A stretch of DNA of 64,000 bases from Longicatena caecimuris (GCF_004341945.1 NZ_SMBP01000004.1:101581-165580), one strand, 5' to 3'; counted from the first letter of the stretch, positions 51,761 through 61,318 are shown. The notes: a model not told the origin generated them from the sequence alone. Program-made: numbers and translations.

Positions 51761-53363
51761 AAATGCCGATTATGGGGCGGCTGAACAGTACCTAACCTTT
51801 GAGCATGACGAGTTTACCATGAAGCCCACACTGGACGGAAACGGGCGGCTTGTTCTCCGTGACGATTACCGCATTTCCTCTCTGAATTGCGGTGAGGAAG
51901 ATTTTGCAATCGCCTGTATGCGCTCCAATCTCAAATACGGCAAAAACCAGAAACGGGAGGACGTAAAGAGCCACCACTATATCATCAGCTTTGACCCCCG
52001 TGACGCACCAGACAACGGCTTGACCGTAGACCGGGCGCAGGAGTTAGGCGAGCAGTTCTGTAAAGAGCATTTCCCCGGACACCAAGCCCTTGTATGCACC
52101 CACCCGGACGGGCATAACCACAGCGGCAACATTCATGTGCATATCGTAATCAATTCCCTACGGATTGCGGAAGTGCCGCTGCTTCCCTACATGGAAAGAC
52201 CAGCCGACACAAGGGAGGGCTGCAAGCACCGCTGTACGGACGCAGCTATGGAATACTTCAAAGCGGAAGTCATGGAGATGTGCCACCGGGAAAACCTCTA
52301 TCAGATTGACTTGCTGAACGGGAGCAAAAATCGCATTACCGAGCGTGAGTATTGGGCGAAGCGGAAAGGACAAGCCGCACTGGATAAAGAGAACGCTTCC
52401 CAAGCCACCGCAGGAGAGCCGACCAAGCAGACTAAGTTTGAAACCGACAAGGAGAAGCTACGGCAGACCATACGGAAAGCCCTTGTCGCCGCTGCCACCT
52501 TTGACGACTTTTCCTCTCTGCTGCTCCGGGAGGGTGTGACCGTCAAGGAGAGCCGGGGAAGATTGTCATATCTCACGCCGGACAGGACGAAGCCCATCAC
52601 CGCCCGGAAACTGGGTGATGATTTTGACCGAGCCGCCATACTGGAAACACTCACCATAAACGCACAGAACGCCGCCAGAGCCGCCGAAACGCCCACACCC
52701 AAACAGGAATACCCCCGGAGCATAAAAGACCGCTTACAGCGTAACAAAGCCGCCATAAACGCCCCGAAACAAGACGGCGTACAGTGCATGGTAGACATAG
52801 CCGCCAAGAAAGCCGAGGGCAAGGGGAAAGGCTACGAGAAATGGGCGACCTTGTACAACTTGAAGCAAATGGCGGCTACCGTGAGCGTTTACGAGGAATC
52901 CGGCTTTTCTTCCCCGGAAGAACTGGAAGCCGCCCTTGCCGCCGCCAGTGCCGGATTGCATGAAACTACCGGGAAACTGAAAGCCGTGGAAAGCACCTTG
53001 CGGGAGAAAAAGGACTTGCAGAAACAGCTATTGGCGTATATCAAGACCAAGCCAGCCCGTGACGGACTGCGGGCGCAGAAAACAGAGAAAGCCCGGAGAG
53101 CCTACCGGGAGCAGCACGAAAGCGAGTTTATCATTTCCGAATCTGCCGCCCGGTATTTCAAGGCACAGGGAATCCCAAAGCTGCCAGCTTCCAAGACCTT
53201 ACAAGCGGAGATTGAGCAGCTTACCAAAGAGAAAAACGCCCTTTACAACGAGTACCGGGAGAAGAAAGAGAACGTCCGGGAATTGCAGACCGTGAAAAGT
53301 AATCTTGACAAAATCTTGCGCCGTGAGCCGGAACGGGGAAAGGGGCGGGAAAATGAACGGTAA
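51723..53363 (+). CDS. Relaxase/mobilization nuclease (MOBP, VirD2-like)
   Basis: 546 residues from a GTG at 51723 (a TTG at 51732 is the alternative). The N-terminal relaxase domain carries ISSKNADYGAAEQYL (possible catalytic Tyr region) and the three-His motif HPDGHNHSGNIHVHIVIN near residue 125-142. The C-terminal part is a long charged helical region (AALAAASAGLHETTGKL, EQLTKEKNALYNEYREKKENV) predicted as coiled coil. It nicks oriT and leads DNA transfer using a helper conjugation system. Confidence 0.93.
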   Translation: MKPLATFKHISSKNADYGAAEQYLTFEHDEFTMKPTLDGNGRLVLRDDYRISSLNCGEEDFAIACMRSNLKYGKNQKREDVKSHHYIISFDPRDAPDNGLTVDRAQELGEQFCKEHFPGHQALVCTHPDGHNHSGNIHVHIVINSLRIAEVPLLPYMERPADTREGCKHRCTDAAMEYFKAEVMEMCHRENLYQIDLLNGSKNRITEREYWAKRKGQAALDKENASQATAGEPTKQTKFETDKEKLRQTIRKALVAAATFDDFSSLLLREGVTVKESRGRLSYLTPDRTKPITARKLGDDFDRAAILETLTINAQNAARAAETPTPKQEYPRSIKDRLQRNKAAINAPKQDGVQCMVDIAAKKAEGKGKGYEKWATLYNLKQMAATVSVYEESGFSSPEELEAALAAASAGLHETTGKLKAVESTLREKKDLQKQLLAYIKTKPARDGLRAQKTEKARRAYREQHESEFIISESAARYFKAQGIPKLPASKTLQAEIEQLTKEKNALYNEYREKKENVRELQTVKSNLDKILRREPERGKGRENER

Positions 53364-53739
53364 ACGCCCCTGCATGGACTACCCACAGTACAGAGCCGCC
53401 CGCCGCCTTGTGCATGAGTGCTGTAACTATGATAACGGTAACTGTATCTTGCTGGATAACGGCGAGCCTTGCGTATGCGTCCAGAGTATCAGCTATTCCC
53501 TTTTATGCCGCTGGTTCATTACCGCCGTTCTGCCGCTGGACGGGAAACTGGAAGCCGCCCTGCTCCACCGGGCAGACAGGAAACGCTGTACCGAGTGCGG
53601 CGGGTATTTTCTCCCCAAGTCAAACCGGGGGAAATACTGCCCGGAGTGCGCCGGACGCATGAAAAGAATCAAAGCCGCACAGCGCAAGCGGAAACAGAGG
53701 GATAAATGTCACGCTTTAGGATATTCCAGACCCCCGTAA
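53353..53739 (+). CDS. Cysteine-rich VLP protein
   Basis: About 128 residues; start at 53353 after AGGGGCGGG, overlapping the relaxase end by 11 nt. The N-terminal half has CCNYDNGNCILLDNGEPCVC and the VLPLD segment, the C-terminal half a zinc-ribbon CTECGGYFLPK..YCPECAGRMK. This Cys-rich protein is found in IMEs and phage-like elements; function unknown. Confidence 0.88.
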   Translation: MNGKRPCMDYPQYRAARRLVHECCNYDNGNCILLDNGEPCVCVQSISYSLLCRWFITAVLPLDGKLEAALLHRADRKRCTECGGYFLPKSNRGKYCPECAGRMKRIKAAQRKRKQRDKCHALGYSRPP

Positions 53740-54605
53740 ATCAAGGCTTTTTTGACCGCCCTCAAAGGGTAGCCGATACATTTATCCTTTACCCCCGAAA
53801 ACAGCGTTTTAACTGCGTAACAGGAAGCCACAGACAGGAGGTGAGAACCATAACCGATTACATCACAGCCGACACCATATTGCCCCGTTTTCTGCCCTAT
53901 CCCTATTTTCTGCTGAAAATGGACTTGTCGCATACCGCAAGGCTGCTCTATGGGCTGCTTCTTGACCGTTCCACCCTCTCACAGAAGAACGGCTGGCAGG
54001 ACAGCGAGGGCAGGACATATATTGTCTATCCCGTTTCGGAGATAACGGAAACGCTGGATAAAGGCAGCACCGCCATAAAAAGCGCACTGAACGAGCTGGA
54101 CGCTGCCGGGCTTCTGGTGAGGGAACGCCGGGGCTTCTCCGCACCGAACCGCCTTTATGTGAAAATACCGCAAATGCCAGTGGTACAGTTTTCCGACCAT
54201 ATGACAGCCATACAGCCGGAAAACCGACCCTCTGATAGCCGGAAAAGCGACCCTCATAAGGACGGAAAACCGACCTTTGCGTTGGACGGAAAACCGACCC
54301 CTAACCAACTTACTATAAACCAACTAAAAGAGAACCAACGAAAAGGAGTGAGTGGGGAGCAGCCCGCACCCTTTGGCAGATATAAAAACCTTTTCCTCTC
54401 CGAATCCGAGTATGCGGAGCTGAAAGGGGAATACCCGGACAGGCTGGAACGGTTCATTGAGGAATTGAGCGAGTTCATAGCCGCCTACGGGAAAGTGTAC
54501 GCCAACCATGCCGCCGCTGTCCGTATGTGGGCAAGACGTGACAGGAAAGGCACAGGAAAGAAAGGAATCCCCGATTATTCCTACAAAGAGGGCGAGAGCC
54601 TTTGA
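53706..54605 (+). CDS. repA: Replication initiator protein A (RepA_N type)
   Basis: 299 residues from the ATG at 53706; the family core starts at ITDYITADTILPRFLPYP (about residue 48), where an AGGAGGTGAGAACC followed by ATA suggests the ancestral start. The N-terminal winged helix domain (LSHTARLLYGLLLDRS, TETLDKGSTAIKSALNELDAAGLL) is followed by a Ser/Pro/Asn-rich linker and a C-terminal domain (SEYAELKGEYPDRLERFIEELSEFI). RepA_N initiators act on origins inside their own gene; an iteron array is found in the linker-coding part. Confidence 0.88.
   Translation: MSRFRIFQTPVNQGFFDRPQRVADTFILYPRKQRFNCVTGSHRQEVRTITDYITADTILPRFLPYPYFLLKMDLSHTARLLYGLLLDRSTLSQKNGWQDSEGRTYIVYPVSEITETLDKGSTAIKSALNELDAAGLLVRERRGFSAPNRLYVKIPQMPVVQFSDHMTAIQPENRPSDSRKSDPHKDGKPTFALDGKPTPNQLTINQLKENQRKGVSGEQPAPFGRYKNLFLSESEYAELKGEYPDRLERFIEELSEFIAAYGKVYANHAAAVRMWARRDRKGTGKKGIPDYSYKEGESL
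54216..54300 (+). repeat. Iteron-like array inside repA (candidate replication origin)
   Basis: Four copies of CCGGAAAACCGACCC or close variants start at 54216, 54239, 54262 and 54286, a period of 23-24 bp (about two helical turns). AACCAAC then recurs at 54303, 54318 and 54333 with a 15-bp period. In RepA_N plasmids such arrays in the rep gene are the origin. Confidence 0.8.
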
Positions 54606-54668
54606 CCGCATAGACACAACGCCCCGTAAACAGGGCGTAAAAGACCATGAACAAGGAGGAACGATTTT

Positions 54669-55523
54669 ATGTGTGATTACAATAACGCCATTTTCCGGCT
54701 TGCCACGGCACAGGAAGCAGAGCCGGAGGACTACACCGGGGAGGACGGGCTTTTATACTGCGGGAGCTGCCGCCAGCCCAAAGAAGCCTACTTCCCGGAG
54801 GGCAAAACCTTTTTCGGGCGTGACCGCCACCCGAAAGAATGTGACTGCCAGAGAAAACGCCGGGAAATGCTGGAAGCCAGCCATAGGGAATACAAGCACC
54901 GGGAGGAAGTGGAACGGCTGAAACGGACAGGCTTCACCGACCCGGCTATGCGGGAATGGACGTTTGAAAACGACAACGGGAAATGCCCCCAAATGCACAA
55001 AGCCCATGCTTATGTAGAGTGTTGGGAGGAAATGAAAGCCGGGAATATCGGCTATCTGTTATGGGGCATGGTAGGCACAGGCAAAAGCTATTTCGCCGGG
55101 TGTATCGCCAACGCCCTCATGGAGAAAGAGGTTTCCGTGTGCATGACAAACTTTGCCCTTATCCTCAATGACCTTGCCGCCAGCTACAAGGACAGGAACG
55201 AATACATAGCCCGCCTTTGCAGCTTCCCTCTGCTTATCCTTGACGATTTTGGCATGGAGCGTGGCACGGAATACGGGCTTGAACAGGTTTACAACGTGGT
55301 TGACAGCCGATACCGCAGCGGCAAGCCGCTGATTGTCACAACAAATTTGACACTGGAAGAATTGCAGAACCCGGAGGACACCGCCCACGCCCGGATATAT
55401 GACCGCCTTACGGAAATGTGTACCCCCGTCCGCATTACCGGGGAGAATTTCAGAAAAGCCAAAGCACGGGAGAAAATGGAACACCTTAAAAAGCTGCTGA
55501 ACGGAAAGGAGATTTGCCTATGA
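54669..55523 (+). CDS. DnaC-like ATP-binding protein
   Basis: 284 residues; AAGGAGG precedes the ATG. An N-terminal zinc-finger-like Cys cluster (CGSCRQPKE, ECDCQRKR) is followed by an AAA+ ATPase: Walker A WGMVGTGKSYFA near residue 133, Walker B LLILDDFGMERG near 190 and TTNLTLEEL (sensor 1) near 220. It is a helicase loader of the DnaC/IstB type, expected to load the helicase at the RepA origin. Confidence 0.92.
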   Translation: MCDYNNAIFRLATAQEAEPEDYTGEDGLLYCGSCRQPKEAYFPEGKTFFGRDRHPKECDCQRKRREMLEASHREYKHREEVERLKRTGFTDPAMREWTFENDNGKCPQMHKAHAYVECWEEMKAGNIGYLLWGMVGTGKSYFAGCIANALMEKEVSVCMTNFALILNDLAASYKDRNEYIARLCSFPLLILDDFGMERGTEYGLEQVYNVVDSRYRSGKPLIVTTNLTLEELQNPEDTAHARIYDRLTEMCTPVRITGENFRKAKAREKMEHLKKLLNGKEICL

Positions 55524-55717
55524 CCGACACGCCCAAGAGAAGCACCGCCACCACCGCCCGCCGCCCGGATTGCGTGACAGAAGTACGCCGGGGGAACACC
55601 GTCCTTGTGGTTTCCGGCTATTTCAAACAAGGCACTACCGCCACCGCCACCGACAAGATGATGAAAGTGCTGGAAGCAGAAAGCGCAGCCGGGCACAAGT
55701 CGCCTTTTACCGCATAA
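55520..55717 (+). CDS. TnpW-like transposon-encoded protein
   Basis: 65 residues, overlapping the DnaC-like gene end. Sequence pattern RRPDCVTEVRRGNTVLVVSGYFKQGTTATATDKMMKVLEAE is the short TnpW protein of Tn4451-type elements. Its role is unknown. Confidence 0.85.
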   Translation: MTDTPKRSTATTARRPDCVTEVRRGNTVLVVSGYFKQGTTATATDKMMKVLEAESAAGHKSPFTA

Positions 55718-55771
55718 ACCGGGCATGAGAAAGCGGTCATGCCAGGGAGCGTGACCGCTGGAACAGGGGAT

Positions 55772-56200
55772 TTATAATTGTGGTTCACAATCTTTCAAGA
55801 AAAAGCGCAATGACATAACGGTAACTGCTATTTTGAATTTGATTTCCTCAGATACTTTTTTGGGCGGGTTTGATAAAAGTCTTTCAATGTCTTTTGTTTC
55901 CACACCAGCCATAGCAGCAACCGTTTTCTTAGACAAGCCATGATGTGAAAGAAGCACTTGTAAAAATGCGGTTAATTTCAAATCCTTGTCCTCTGTTGCG
56001 CTTGCATAAAGGAACGAGATTTTGTTAAACAGCCTAAACCGATATGAGCAATCGTCCGGCAGAAAGTCAATGTTTCCATTCGACAAATCCTCTATGCTGT
56101 CCAGCGGTAATCCCAAATATTGGGAAAGCGTGTTTTTGTTAAAACCGTGTATGGTAATAAGTTCCTTTAACTGCTCTGTTACATTGTTTTTTTCGTCCAT
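55772..56200 (-). CDS. Helix-turn-helix regulator of the element
   Basis: 142 residues on the minus strand; start at 56200 after GAGAGGG. Two Cro-like helix-turn-helix segments are visible (FNKNTLSQYLGLPLDSIEDLSN and LSKKTVAAMAGVETKDIERLL). It is transcribed away from the recombinase gene that starts 217 bp to the right, so it may repress excision. No family name is assigned. Confidence 0.75.
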   Translation of the reverse strand: MDEKNNVTEQLKELITIHGFNKNTLSQYLGLPLDSIEDLSNGNIDFLPDDCSYRFRLFNKISFLYASATEDKDLKLTAFLQVLLSHHGLSKKTVAAMAGVETKDIERLLSNPPKKVSEEIKFKIAVTVMSLRFFLKDCEPQL

Positions 56201-56416
56201 GTTGACCCTCTCTGTCTGTAAATTGGTTTTTGATTTTAGTAAAGTATAGCACATGAAGCCCCAATTTTCCACCACGCATTTATTGTGATAAACCTTGTTA
56301 AAAAAACGTGATATTTTTCGACATAAAGTAGCAAAAAGGACTGTACAGCAAGCCCCGCCCTATGGTATAATAAACCTACGGAATAGTGGGGCTGGCTGTC
56401 GGAAATGGAGGAAACC

Positions 56417-58039
56417 ATGACAAGACAGACCACCCAAAAACTGATTACCGCCCTATATCCGAGATTGTCGCACGAGGACACGCTTCAAGGCGAATCCAAC
56501 TCCATAAGCAACCAGAAGCGAATCCTTGAAGCCTACGCAAAACAGAACGGCTTTTCCAACCTCAAATGGTACACGGACGACGGATTCTCCGGGGCAAATT
56601 TCCAAAGACCCGGCTTCCAGTCCATGCTTGCCGACATTGAAGCGGGGCTTGTGGGAACGGTTATCGTAAAGGATATGTCACGGTTAGGGCGGAACTACTT
56701 ACAAGTGGGAATGTACACGGAAATGATTTTCCCACAGAACGGCGTCCGTTTCATTGCAATCAATGACGGCGTTGACAGCGCACAGGGCGAGAATGACTTT
56801 GCGCCCTTGCGTAATATTTTTAACGAATGGCTGGTGAGGGATACGAGCAAGAAAATCCGGGCGGTAAAACGCTCAAAAGGCATGAGTGGGAAGCCTGTCA
56901 CAAGCAAGCCCGTGTACGGCTACCTCATGGACGAGGACGAAAATTTCATCATTGACGAGGAAGCCGCCCCCGTGGTGAAGCAGATATACAGCCTTTGCCT
57001 TGCCGGGAACGGTCCGACCAAGATAGCCCGTATGCTCACGGAGCAGGAAATCCCCACGCCGGGAACGCTGGAATACCGCCGGACAGGGAGAACCCGCCGC
57101 TACCACCCCGGCTATGAGTGCAAGTGGGCGGCGAACACCGTGGTGCATATCCTTGAAAACCGGGAATACACGGGCTGCCTTGTGAACTTCAAGACCACCA
57201 CGCAATCCTACAAGTGCAGCAAGATTATCTACAACAGCGAGGACAAACAGGCAATCTTCGAGAACCATCACGAGCAGATAATCGACAAGGACACATGGGA
57301 GCGTGTGCAGGAGCTACGCAAGCAGCGCAAACGCCCCAACCGCTATGATGAAGTGGGCTTGTTTTCTGGCATACTGTTTTGTGCGGATTGCGGAAGCGTC
57401 ATGTACCAGCAGAGGTATCAGACGGACAAGCGGAAACAGGACTGTTACATATGCGGCAGCTACAAGAAGCGCACGGCAGACTGTACGGCGCACTTTATCC
57501 GCACCGACCTTTTAACCGCCGGAGTGACCGAGAACCTACGGAAAGTCACCAGCTACGCCGCCAAGCACGAAGCCCGGTTCATGAAGCTGTTGACCGAGCA
57601 GACCGAGGACGGGAGCAAACGCCGCAACGCCGCCAAGAAGAAAGAACTGGAAGCGGCAGAAAAACGGATTGCGGAACTCTCCGCTATCTTCAAGCGGCTG
57701 TATGAGGACAGCGTGACCGGGCGCATATCGGACGAGCGTTTCACGGAGCTTTCGGCAGACTACGAAGCCGAGCAAAAGGAACTGAAAGAGAAAGCCGCCG
57801 CTTTGCAGAGCGAACTTTCTAAAACGCTGGAAGCCACGGCAAACGCTGAAAAGTTTATGAAAGTGGTACGCAAGTACACCAGCTTTGAGGAACTCACCCC
57901 TACCCTGTTGCGGGAGTTTGTGGAGAAAATCGTAATCCACGAATCGGAAGCCCTTGACGGGAAACGCCGGGGGAAGCTCCGCAGACAGGAAATCGAAATC
58001 TATTACTCTTTTGTCGGCAAGGTAGAATTGCCCGACTAA
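56417..58039 (+). CDS. Large serine recombinase
   Basis: 540 residues from the ATG at 56417 (GGAGG 5 nt upstream). The catalytic domain starts ALYPRLSHEDTLQGESNSISNQK (catalytic Ser about residue 18), with DMSRLGRNYLQVG near 92. The DNA-binding recombinase domain follows (PVYGYLMDEDENFIIDEE), then a zinc ribbon (CADCGSVM..CYICGSYKK near 320) and a C-terminal coiled coil (KKKELEAAEKRIAEL). It is a TnpX/TndX-like integrase that moves the element, and lies at its right end as expected. Confidence 0.95.
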   Translation: MTRQTTQKLITALYPRLSHEDTLQGESNSISNQKRILEAYAKQNGFSNLKWYTDDGFSGANFQRPGFQSMLADIEAGLVGTVIVKDMSRLGRNYLQVGMYTEMIFPQNGVRFIAINDGVDSAQGENDFAPLRNIFNEWLVRDTSKKIRAVKRSKGMSGKPVTSKPVYGYLMDEDENFIIDEEAAPVVKQIYSLCLAGNGPTKIARMLTEQEIPTPGTLEYRRTGRTRRYHPGYECKWAANTVVHILENREYTGCLVNFKTTTQSYKCSKIIYNSEDKQAIFENHHEQIIDKDTWERVQELRKQRKRPNRYDEVGLFSGILFCADCGSVMYQQRYQTDKRKQDCYICGSYKKRTADCTAHFIRTDLLTAGVTENLRKVTSYAAKHEARFMKLLTEQTEDGSKRRNAAKKKELEAAEKRIAELSAIFKRLYEDSVTGRISDERFTELSADYEAEQKELKEKAAALQSELSKTLEATANAEKFMKVVRKYTSFEELTPTLLREFVEKIVIHESEALDGKRRGKLRRQEIEIYYSFVGKVELPD

Positions 58040-58128
58040 AGCCCGACCCGTCCGGCAGTCAGCCGGACAGGGAACGGCAAAATTTTTTACACTTCTTTTA
58101 CTTCTTTATCTCACATGAGCAAATACAT

Positions 58129-58156
58129 AAGTGATGGAGCAATCTGTCACTTTTTT
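58129..58156 (+). terminator. Host terminator displaced by the element
   Basis: AAGTGA (58129-58134) pairs with TCACTT (58147-58152) and a T-run follows. Its position right after the right junction shows it was the original terminator of the membrane-protein gene that ends at 46159, now 12 kb away. Confidence 0.75.
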
Positions 58157-58706
58157 CTATCGGCGTAGGATTGAAAGCACAATAAGGAAATGCTACGATC
58201 AAAGCAAGTCAATCATCGTATTTTTATATATGTATGCGAAAAAAAACAGCCGAGTTCGCTTCCAAAGAATACTTTTGCATGTATATATCATCAATTGGTT
58301 TATGCATTATATAGAATGCGAATAAAGGAATCCATCATCAAGCGGTTATGCATCAAACAACTATTACAGCCTCTTTCATCTTAATACTATAGTATTATTT
58401 AAAGCTTTATATTCTATCATGTTTTACTGACATTTTATGGAAATAACCGTTATAATAAAAATAGGATAACAGGCATTTCGAAGATAAGCGAAAAAATATT
58501 ATGGGAAAGTAAATTTCTTTATGAACGATGCCTTTTTGATTGCTGAAGATAAACAGACGTTTACGATCTTAGTAGGAATGCTTGTCACAACAGCAAACAA
58601 GAAAAAAAGATCAAGTAGCATACTTTGAAACGCATAAGGTGATTTTCTATGTAACCAAATCCACTTGCAGCACTATAGTAAGGATAAGAAAAGGGAGATG
58701 AAGAAG
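58157..58706. other. Non-coding stretch after the element
   Basis: AT-rich host sequence. Two short frames here have no ribosome-binding site and no recognisable protein. A few short A/T-rich repeats only. Confidence 0.5.
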
Positions 58707-58967
58707 ATGTTACATGTATTTAATCGCAGTGAAGTATTTATAACGTATACGAAAGAAAACTTGGATAAAGTAACTCGTACGTTAGCATTACATGGTATAG
58801 AATACACCGTTAAAACGACGAAGGTTCATGATGAGTATACGGAAGAAGTCATAAAAGGCTCTTCTTATGATATGAGCATAGCATATAAGCTTTATGTAAG
58901 AAATGATGATTTAGAAGAGGCTCAGCGTTATGTGCGTCAGGCACTATTTCCTAAAGAGCAAGGATAA
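58707..58967 (+). CDS. Small DUF2007-like protein
   Basis: 86 residues starting at the ATG at 58707 (GGGAG 9 nt upstream; an ATG at 58698 is possible). The pattern LHVFNRSEVFITYTKENLDKVTRTLALHGIEY, then YKLYVRNDDLEEAQRYVRQAL is like the DUF2007 signal-transduction-like fold (small ferredoxin-like protein). Function unknown. A terminator follows. Confidence 0.65.
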   Translation: MLHVFNRSEVFITYTKENLDKVTRTLALHGIEYTVKTTKVHDEYTEEVIKGSSYDMSIAYKLYVRNDDLEEAQRYVRQALFPKEQG

Positions 58968-58988
58968 GGATATTTGCAAATGCATGGA

Positions 58989-59046
58989 AGAGGATGTAAC
59001 GAAATAGACAAGATTGACAAGTTGATGAGGTTACACCTCTTTTTTC
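58989..59046 (+). terminator. Terminator after the DUF2007-like gene
   Basis: AGAGGATGTAAC (58989-59000) and GTTACACCTCTT pair with one bulge; a T-run follows. Confidence 0.65.
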
Positions 59047-59142
59047 TATGCTTCATCAGCGCATCGTAAAGCATGTACGATATGGTCCATGTCCTTTCAT
59101 ATTGGCAAAATCCTAGGCATAGACTATAAAGGGGGCTATATC

Positions 59143-60249
59143 ATGTTGAAACAGAATATGAAAATAGGGTTGGCATTATCTGGTGGCGGTATGCGTGCTG
59201 CCATCTTTCATTTAGGTGTCTTAAAATGGCTTGCTGAGCAAGGTTTGCTGAAAAGGATTCACCATATTTCAAGTGTATCCGGGGCAAGTATTGCAGTAGG
59301 TCTGATTTTTGCGAACAATGATAATCAATGGCCATCCGATGTAACATTTTTATCAAAAGTTCTTCCGGCTATGAAACGTGATATTATCACAAAAGATATT
59401 CAATGGACGGCTTTATGCAGGCTTATTGTATCCCCTTATTATTGGAATAAAAAAGCAAATCTGTTAGCGCATGTCATGGAAAAACGATGGAAGATCACGG
59501 CCTGTTTACAAGATATCCCGACACTTCCTTTATGGACCATCAATACAACTGCTTATGAAACGGGAAAAGATTTTCGCATATCCGCAAAGCGAATGGGCTC
59601 ACAGTATAGCTTTGTGCAACGTCCGCGCTTTCCTCTTAGTCATGCGATTTGTGCAAGTGCCGGTTTTCCTGTTTTCATCGGACCATATACATTAAAGACA
59701 AAAGCGTATGTATGGAGTGATGTTACAGGCTCTATGATTGTTCGGGTAAGAGATGAAACCCTGCATCTATGGGATGGCGGTGTTTATGATAATATGGGCT
59801 TAGACCCGCTTTTTTCCTTTCAAGGGCAAAATAAGCTGTGTCCAGATATTAATTATCTTATTGTCAGTAATGCATCTATGGACAAGCTGGAGCACAAGAT
59901 GCGGACCATTGGATACTCATTCAGTAATCTAAAACGATTATTAGCAATCAGTATGACACAAAGCCAGCTCCTCCGTAAGCAGGAAGTAATAGATTTTATG
60001 GAGCAAAATAAACAAGGACTTTTCTTACAAATAGGCAGTCAAAGTAAGGATATGCTGCGTCATTGTGATATATCTTTTGCCCGTAAACAAGAATTGCTTC
60101 ATGCATCGCTAAAGGAAAGTGATGTATTACGCGTAAGTTCTTATAAGACGACCTTAGAGCGGGTAAAGAAAGATGATTTTGAACGTATTTTGCGCCATGG
60201 TTATGAAGTAGCCAAGTTGAATTCTCTTTGTTCTGGTCATATATCATGA
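59143..60249 (+). CDS. Patatin-like phospholipase
   Basis: 368 residues; start at 59143 after AAAGGGGG. The oxyanion loop is in LALSGGGMRAAIFHLG near residue 13, the catalytic Ser in HISSVSGASIAVG near residue 46 and the Asp of the dyad in WDGGVYDNMG near residue 210. Acyl hydrolases of this family act on phospholipids or lysophospholipids. The protein lacks a signal peptide. It precedes a collagen-like gene by 87 bp; a link is not shown. Confidence 0.9.
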   Translation: MLKQNMKIGLALSGGGMRAAIFHLGVLKWLAEQGLLKRIHHISSVSGASIAVGLIFANNDNQWPSDVTFLSKVLPAMKRDIITKDIQWTALCRLIVSPYYWNKKANLLAHVMEKRWKITACLQDIPTLPLWTINTTAYETGKDFRISAKRMGSQYSFVQRPRFPLSHAICASAGFPVFIGPYTLKTKAYVWSDVTGSMIVRVRDETLHLWDGGVYDNMGLDPLFSFQGQNKLCPDINYLIVSNASMDKLEHKMRTIGYSFSNLKRLLAISMTQSQLLRKQEVIDFMEQNKQGLFLQIGSQSKDMLRHCDISFARKQELLHASLKESDVLRVSSYKTTLERVKKDDFERILRHGYEVAKLNSLCSGHIS

Positions 60250-60335
60250 ACTGTGCGATTTCATCGGCACAACTATCCCGATACCTGCATATAGTGGATT
60301 GAACGTGATAAGCGTACAAGGGAAAGGGGAATGTT

Positions 60336-61238
60336 ATGTACCAGAACAGATATGGAAACGACTACGGCTATGAGCATCATCCAAATGATGAAAACCGTTT
60401 CGATTATGGTAACTGTGATGATAGAGGAAATGAGGCGGATTTTGGCTATAACGGTAATTATGATTATCCGGATGGCAATTGTGCTTATGATGATTTTCAT
60501 CCAATGGAAGATTATCGAAACCAAGAGGCATGGTGCCCTCAGCCAGGTATGGGGCCAACAGGTCCCATGGGTCCAAGAGGACCAAGAGGTCCACAGGGTC
60601 CCAGAGGATTACAAGGCCAACAAGGCAGAGAAGGCTTACAAGGCATTCGAGGTCCGCAAGGAGTAACTGGTCCACAAGGAGTGCCAGGTATTCAGGGGCC
60701 TACTGGACCTACCGGACCACAAGGTATACAAGGAGTTATGGGAAATACCGGCGCAACCGGTGTTACTGGTGCAACAGGGCCTATGGGACCGCAAGGAAAC
60801 ACCGGACCTGCCGGAGAAAGTGCACCTATCATCCATTATGCATCCGCATCGCTAACATCATTTACACCAAAATCACTATGTCCTCAAGATGCTTTGGTGT
60901 TTGATTGCGGCAATGTCAGTGATGGCTTTACGATTTCAAATGATTATACAAGTCTGATTGCACAACAGGAAGGCACGTATATCGCGGAATATGGTGTTTT
61001 AATCAGTTCTTCGGTATGTGATGGCGATGCATTTGCTTTAGAAATTAATAATGAAGAATTGTTAGAAGAATCCCGCATGCCATTAGTATGCGAAAACCAA
61101 TTTGTAAGAGGCTGTGTCATGTTAGAATTGCATCCGAACAATAGCATTCGTTTGGTATCAGACTGCCACAATACGATAGAATCTTGTAGCAATCATCATA
61201 CCGTAAATGCATATTTGATTATTTATCAGATACGTTAG
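60336..61238 (+). CDS. Collagen-like (BclA-type) repeat protein
   Basis: 300 residues: an Asn/Asp/Tyr-rich N-terminal stretch of 72 residues, then 30 uninterrupted Gly-X-Y triplets (about residues 73-162), then a globular C-terminal domain of about 135 residues ([16 protein letters not shown]..., [18 protein letters not shown]) of the C1q/TNF-like BclA type. No signal peptide. Similar proteins form trimeric surface filaments, for example on exosporium. A glycosyltransferase gene follows. Confidence 0.92.
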   Translation: MYQNRYGNDYGYEHHPNDENRFDYGNCDDRGNEADFGYNGNYDYPDGNCAYDDFHPMEDYRNQEAWCPQPGMGPTGPMGPRGPRGPQGPRGLQGQQGREGLQGIRGPQGVTGPQGVPGIQGPTGPTGPQGIQGVMGNTGATGVTGATGPMGPQGNTGPAGESAPIIHYASASLTSFTPKSLCPQDALVFDCGNVSDGFTISNDYTSLIAQQEGTYIAEYGVLISSSVCDGDAFALEINNEELLEESRMPLVCENQFVRGCVMLELHPNNSIRLVSDCHNTIESCSNHHTVNAYLIIYQIR

Positions 61239-61318
61239 TTCTTATTATGTCTATAACTAATGCACAGTGAAAGGATGGGAAACTATCCTTTTCTTTGAGA
61301 GAGAGGGGATGAATATCG

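Larger units (their letters stand above)
46164..58117 (+). mobile_element. Integrative mobilizable element with serine recombinase
   Basis: About 11.95 kb bounded by CATG direct repeats (46164-46167 and 58114-58117). The outer ends also form an imperfect inverted repeat of about 20 bp (GCTCATGT..G.TAAAGAAG on the left, its complement on the right). Removing the block and one CATG joins TAATGCTCATGAGCAAAT, a clean palindromic target. The content is typical of mobilizable elements: relaxase, MobC-like protein, RepA_N initiator, DnaC-like ATPase, TnpW-like protein and a large serine recombinase at the right end. There are no conjugation (T4SS) genes, so it needs a helper. Most of it is clearly richer in GC than the host DNA. 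Confidence 0.88.

Noticed and set aside
58131..58384. Two short overlapping frames after the right junction
   Set aside because: No ribosome-binding site, no recognisable protein and one begins inside the displaced terminator.
60334..60675. Frames antisense and out of frame in the collagen region
   Set aside because: They are shadows created by the GC-rich Gly-X-Y codons.
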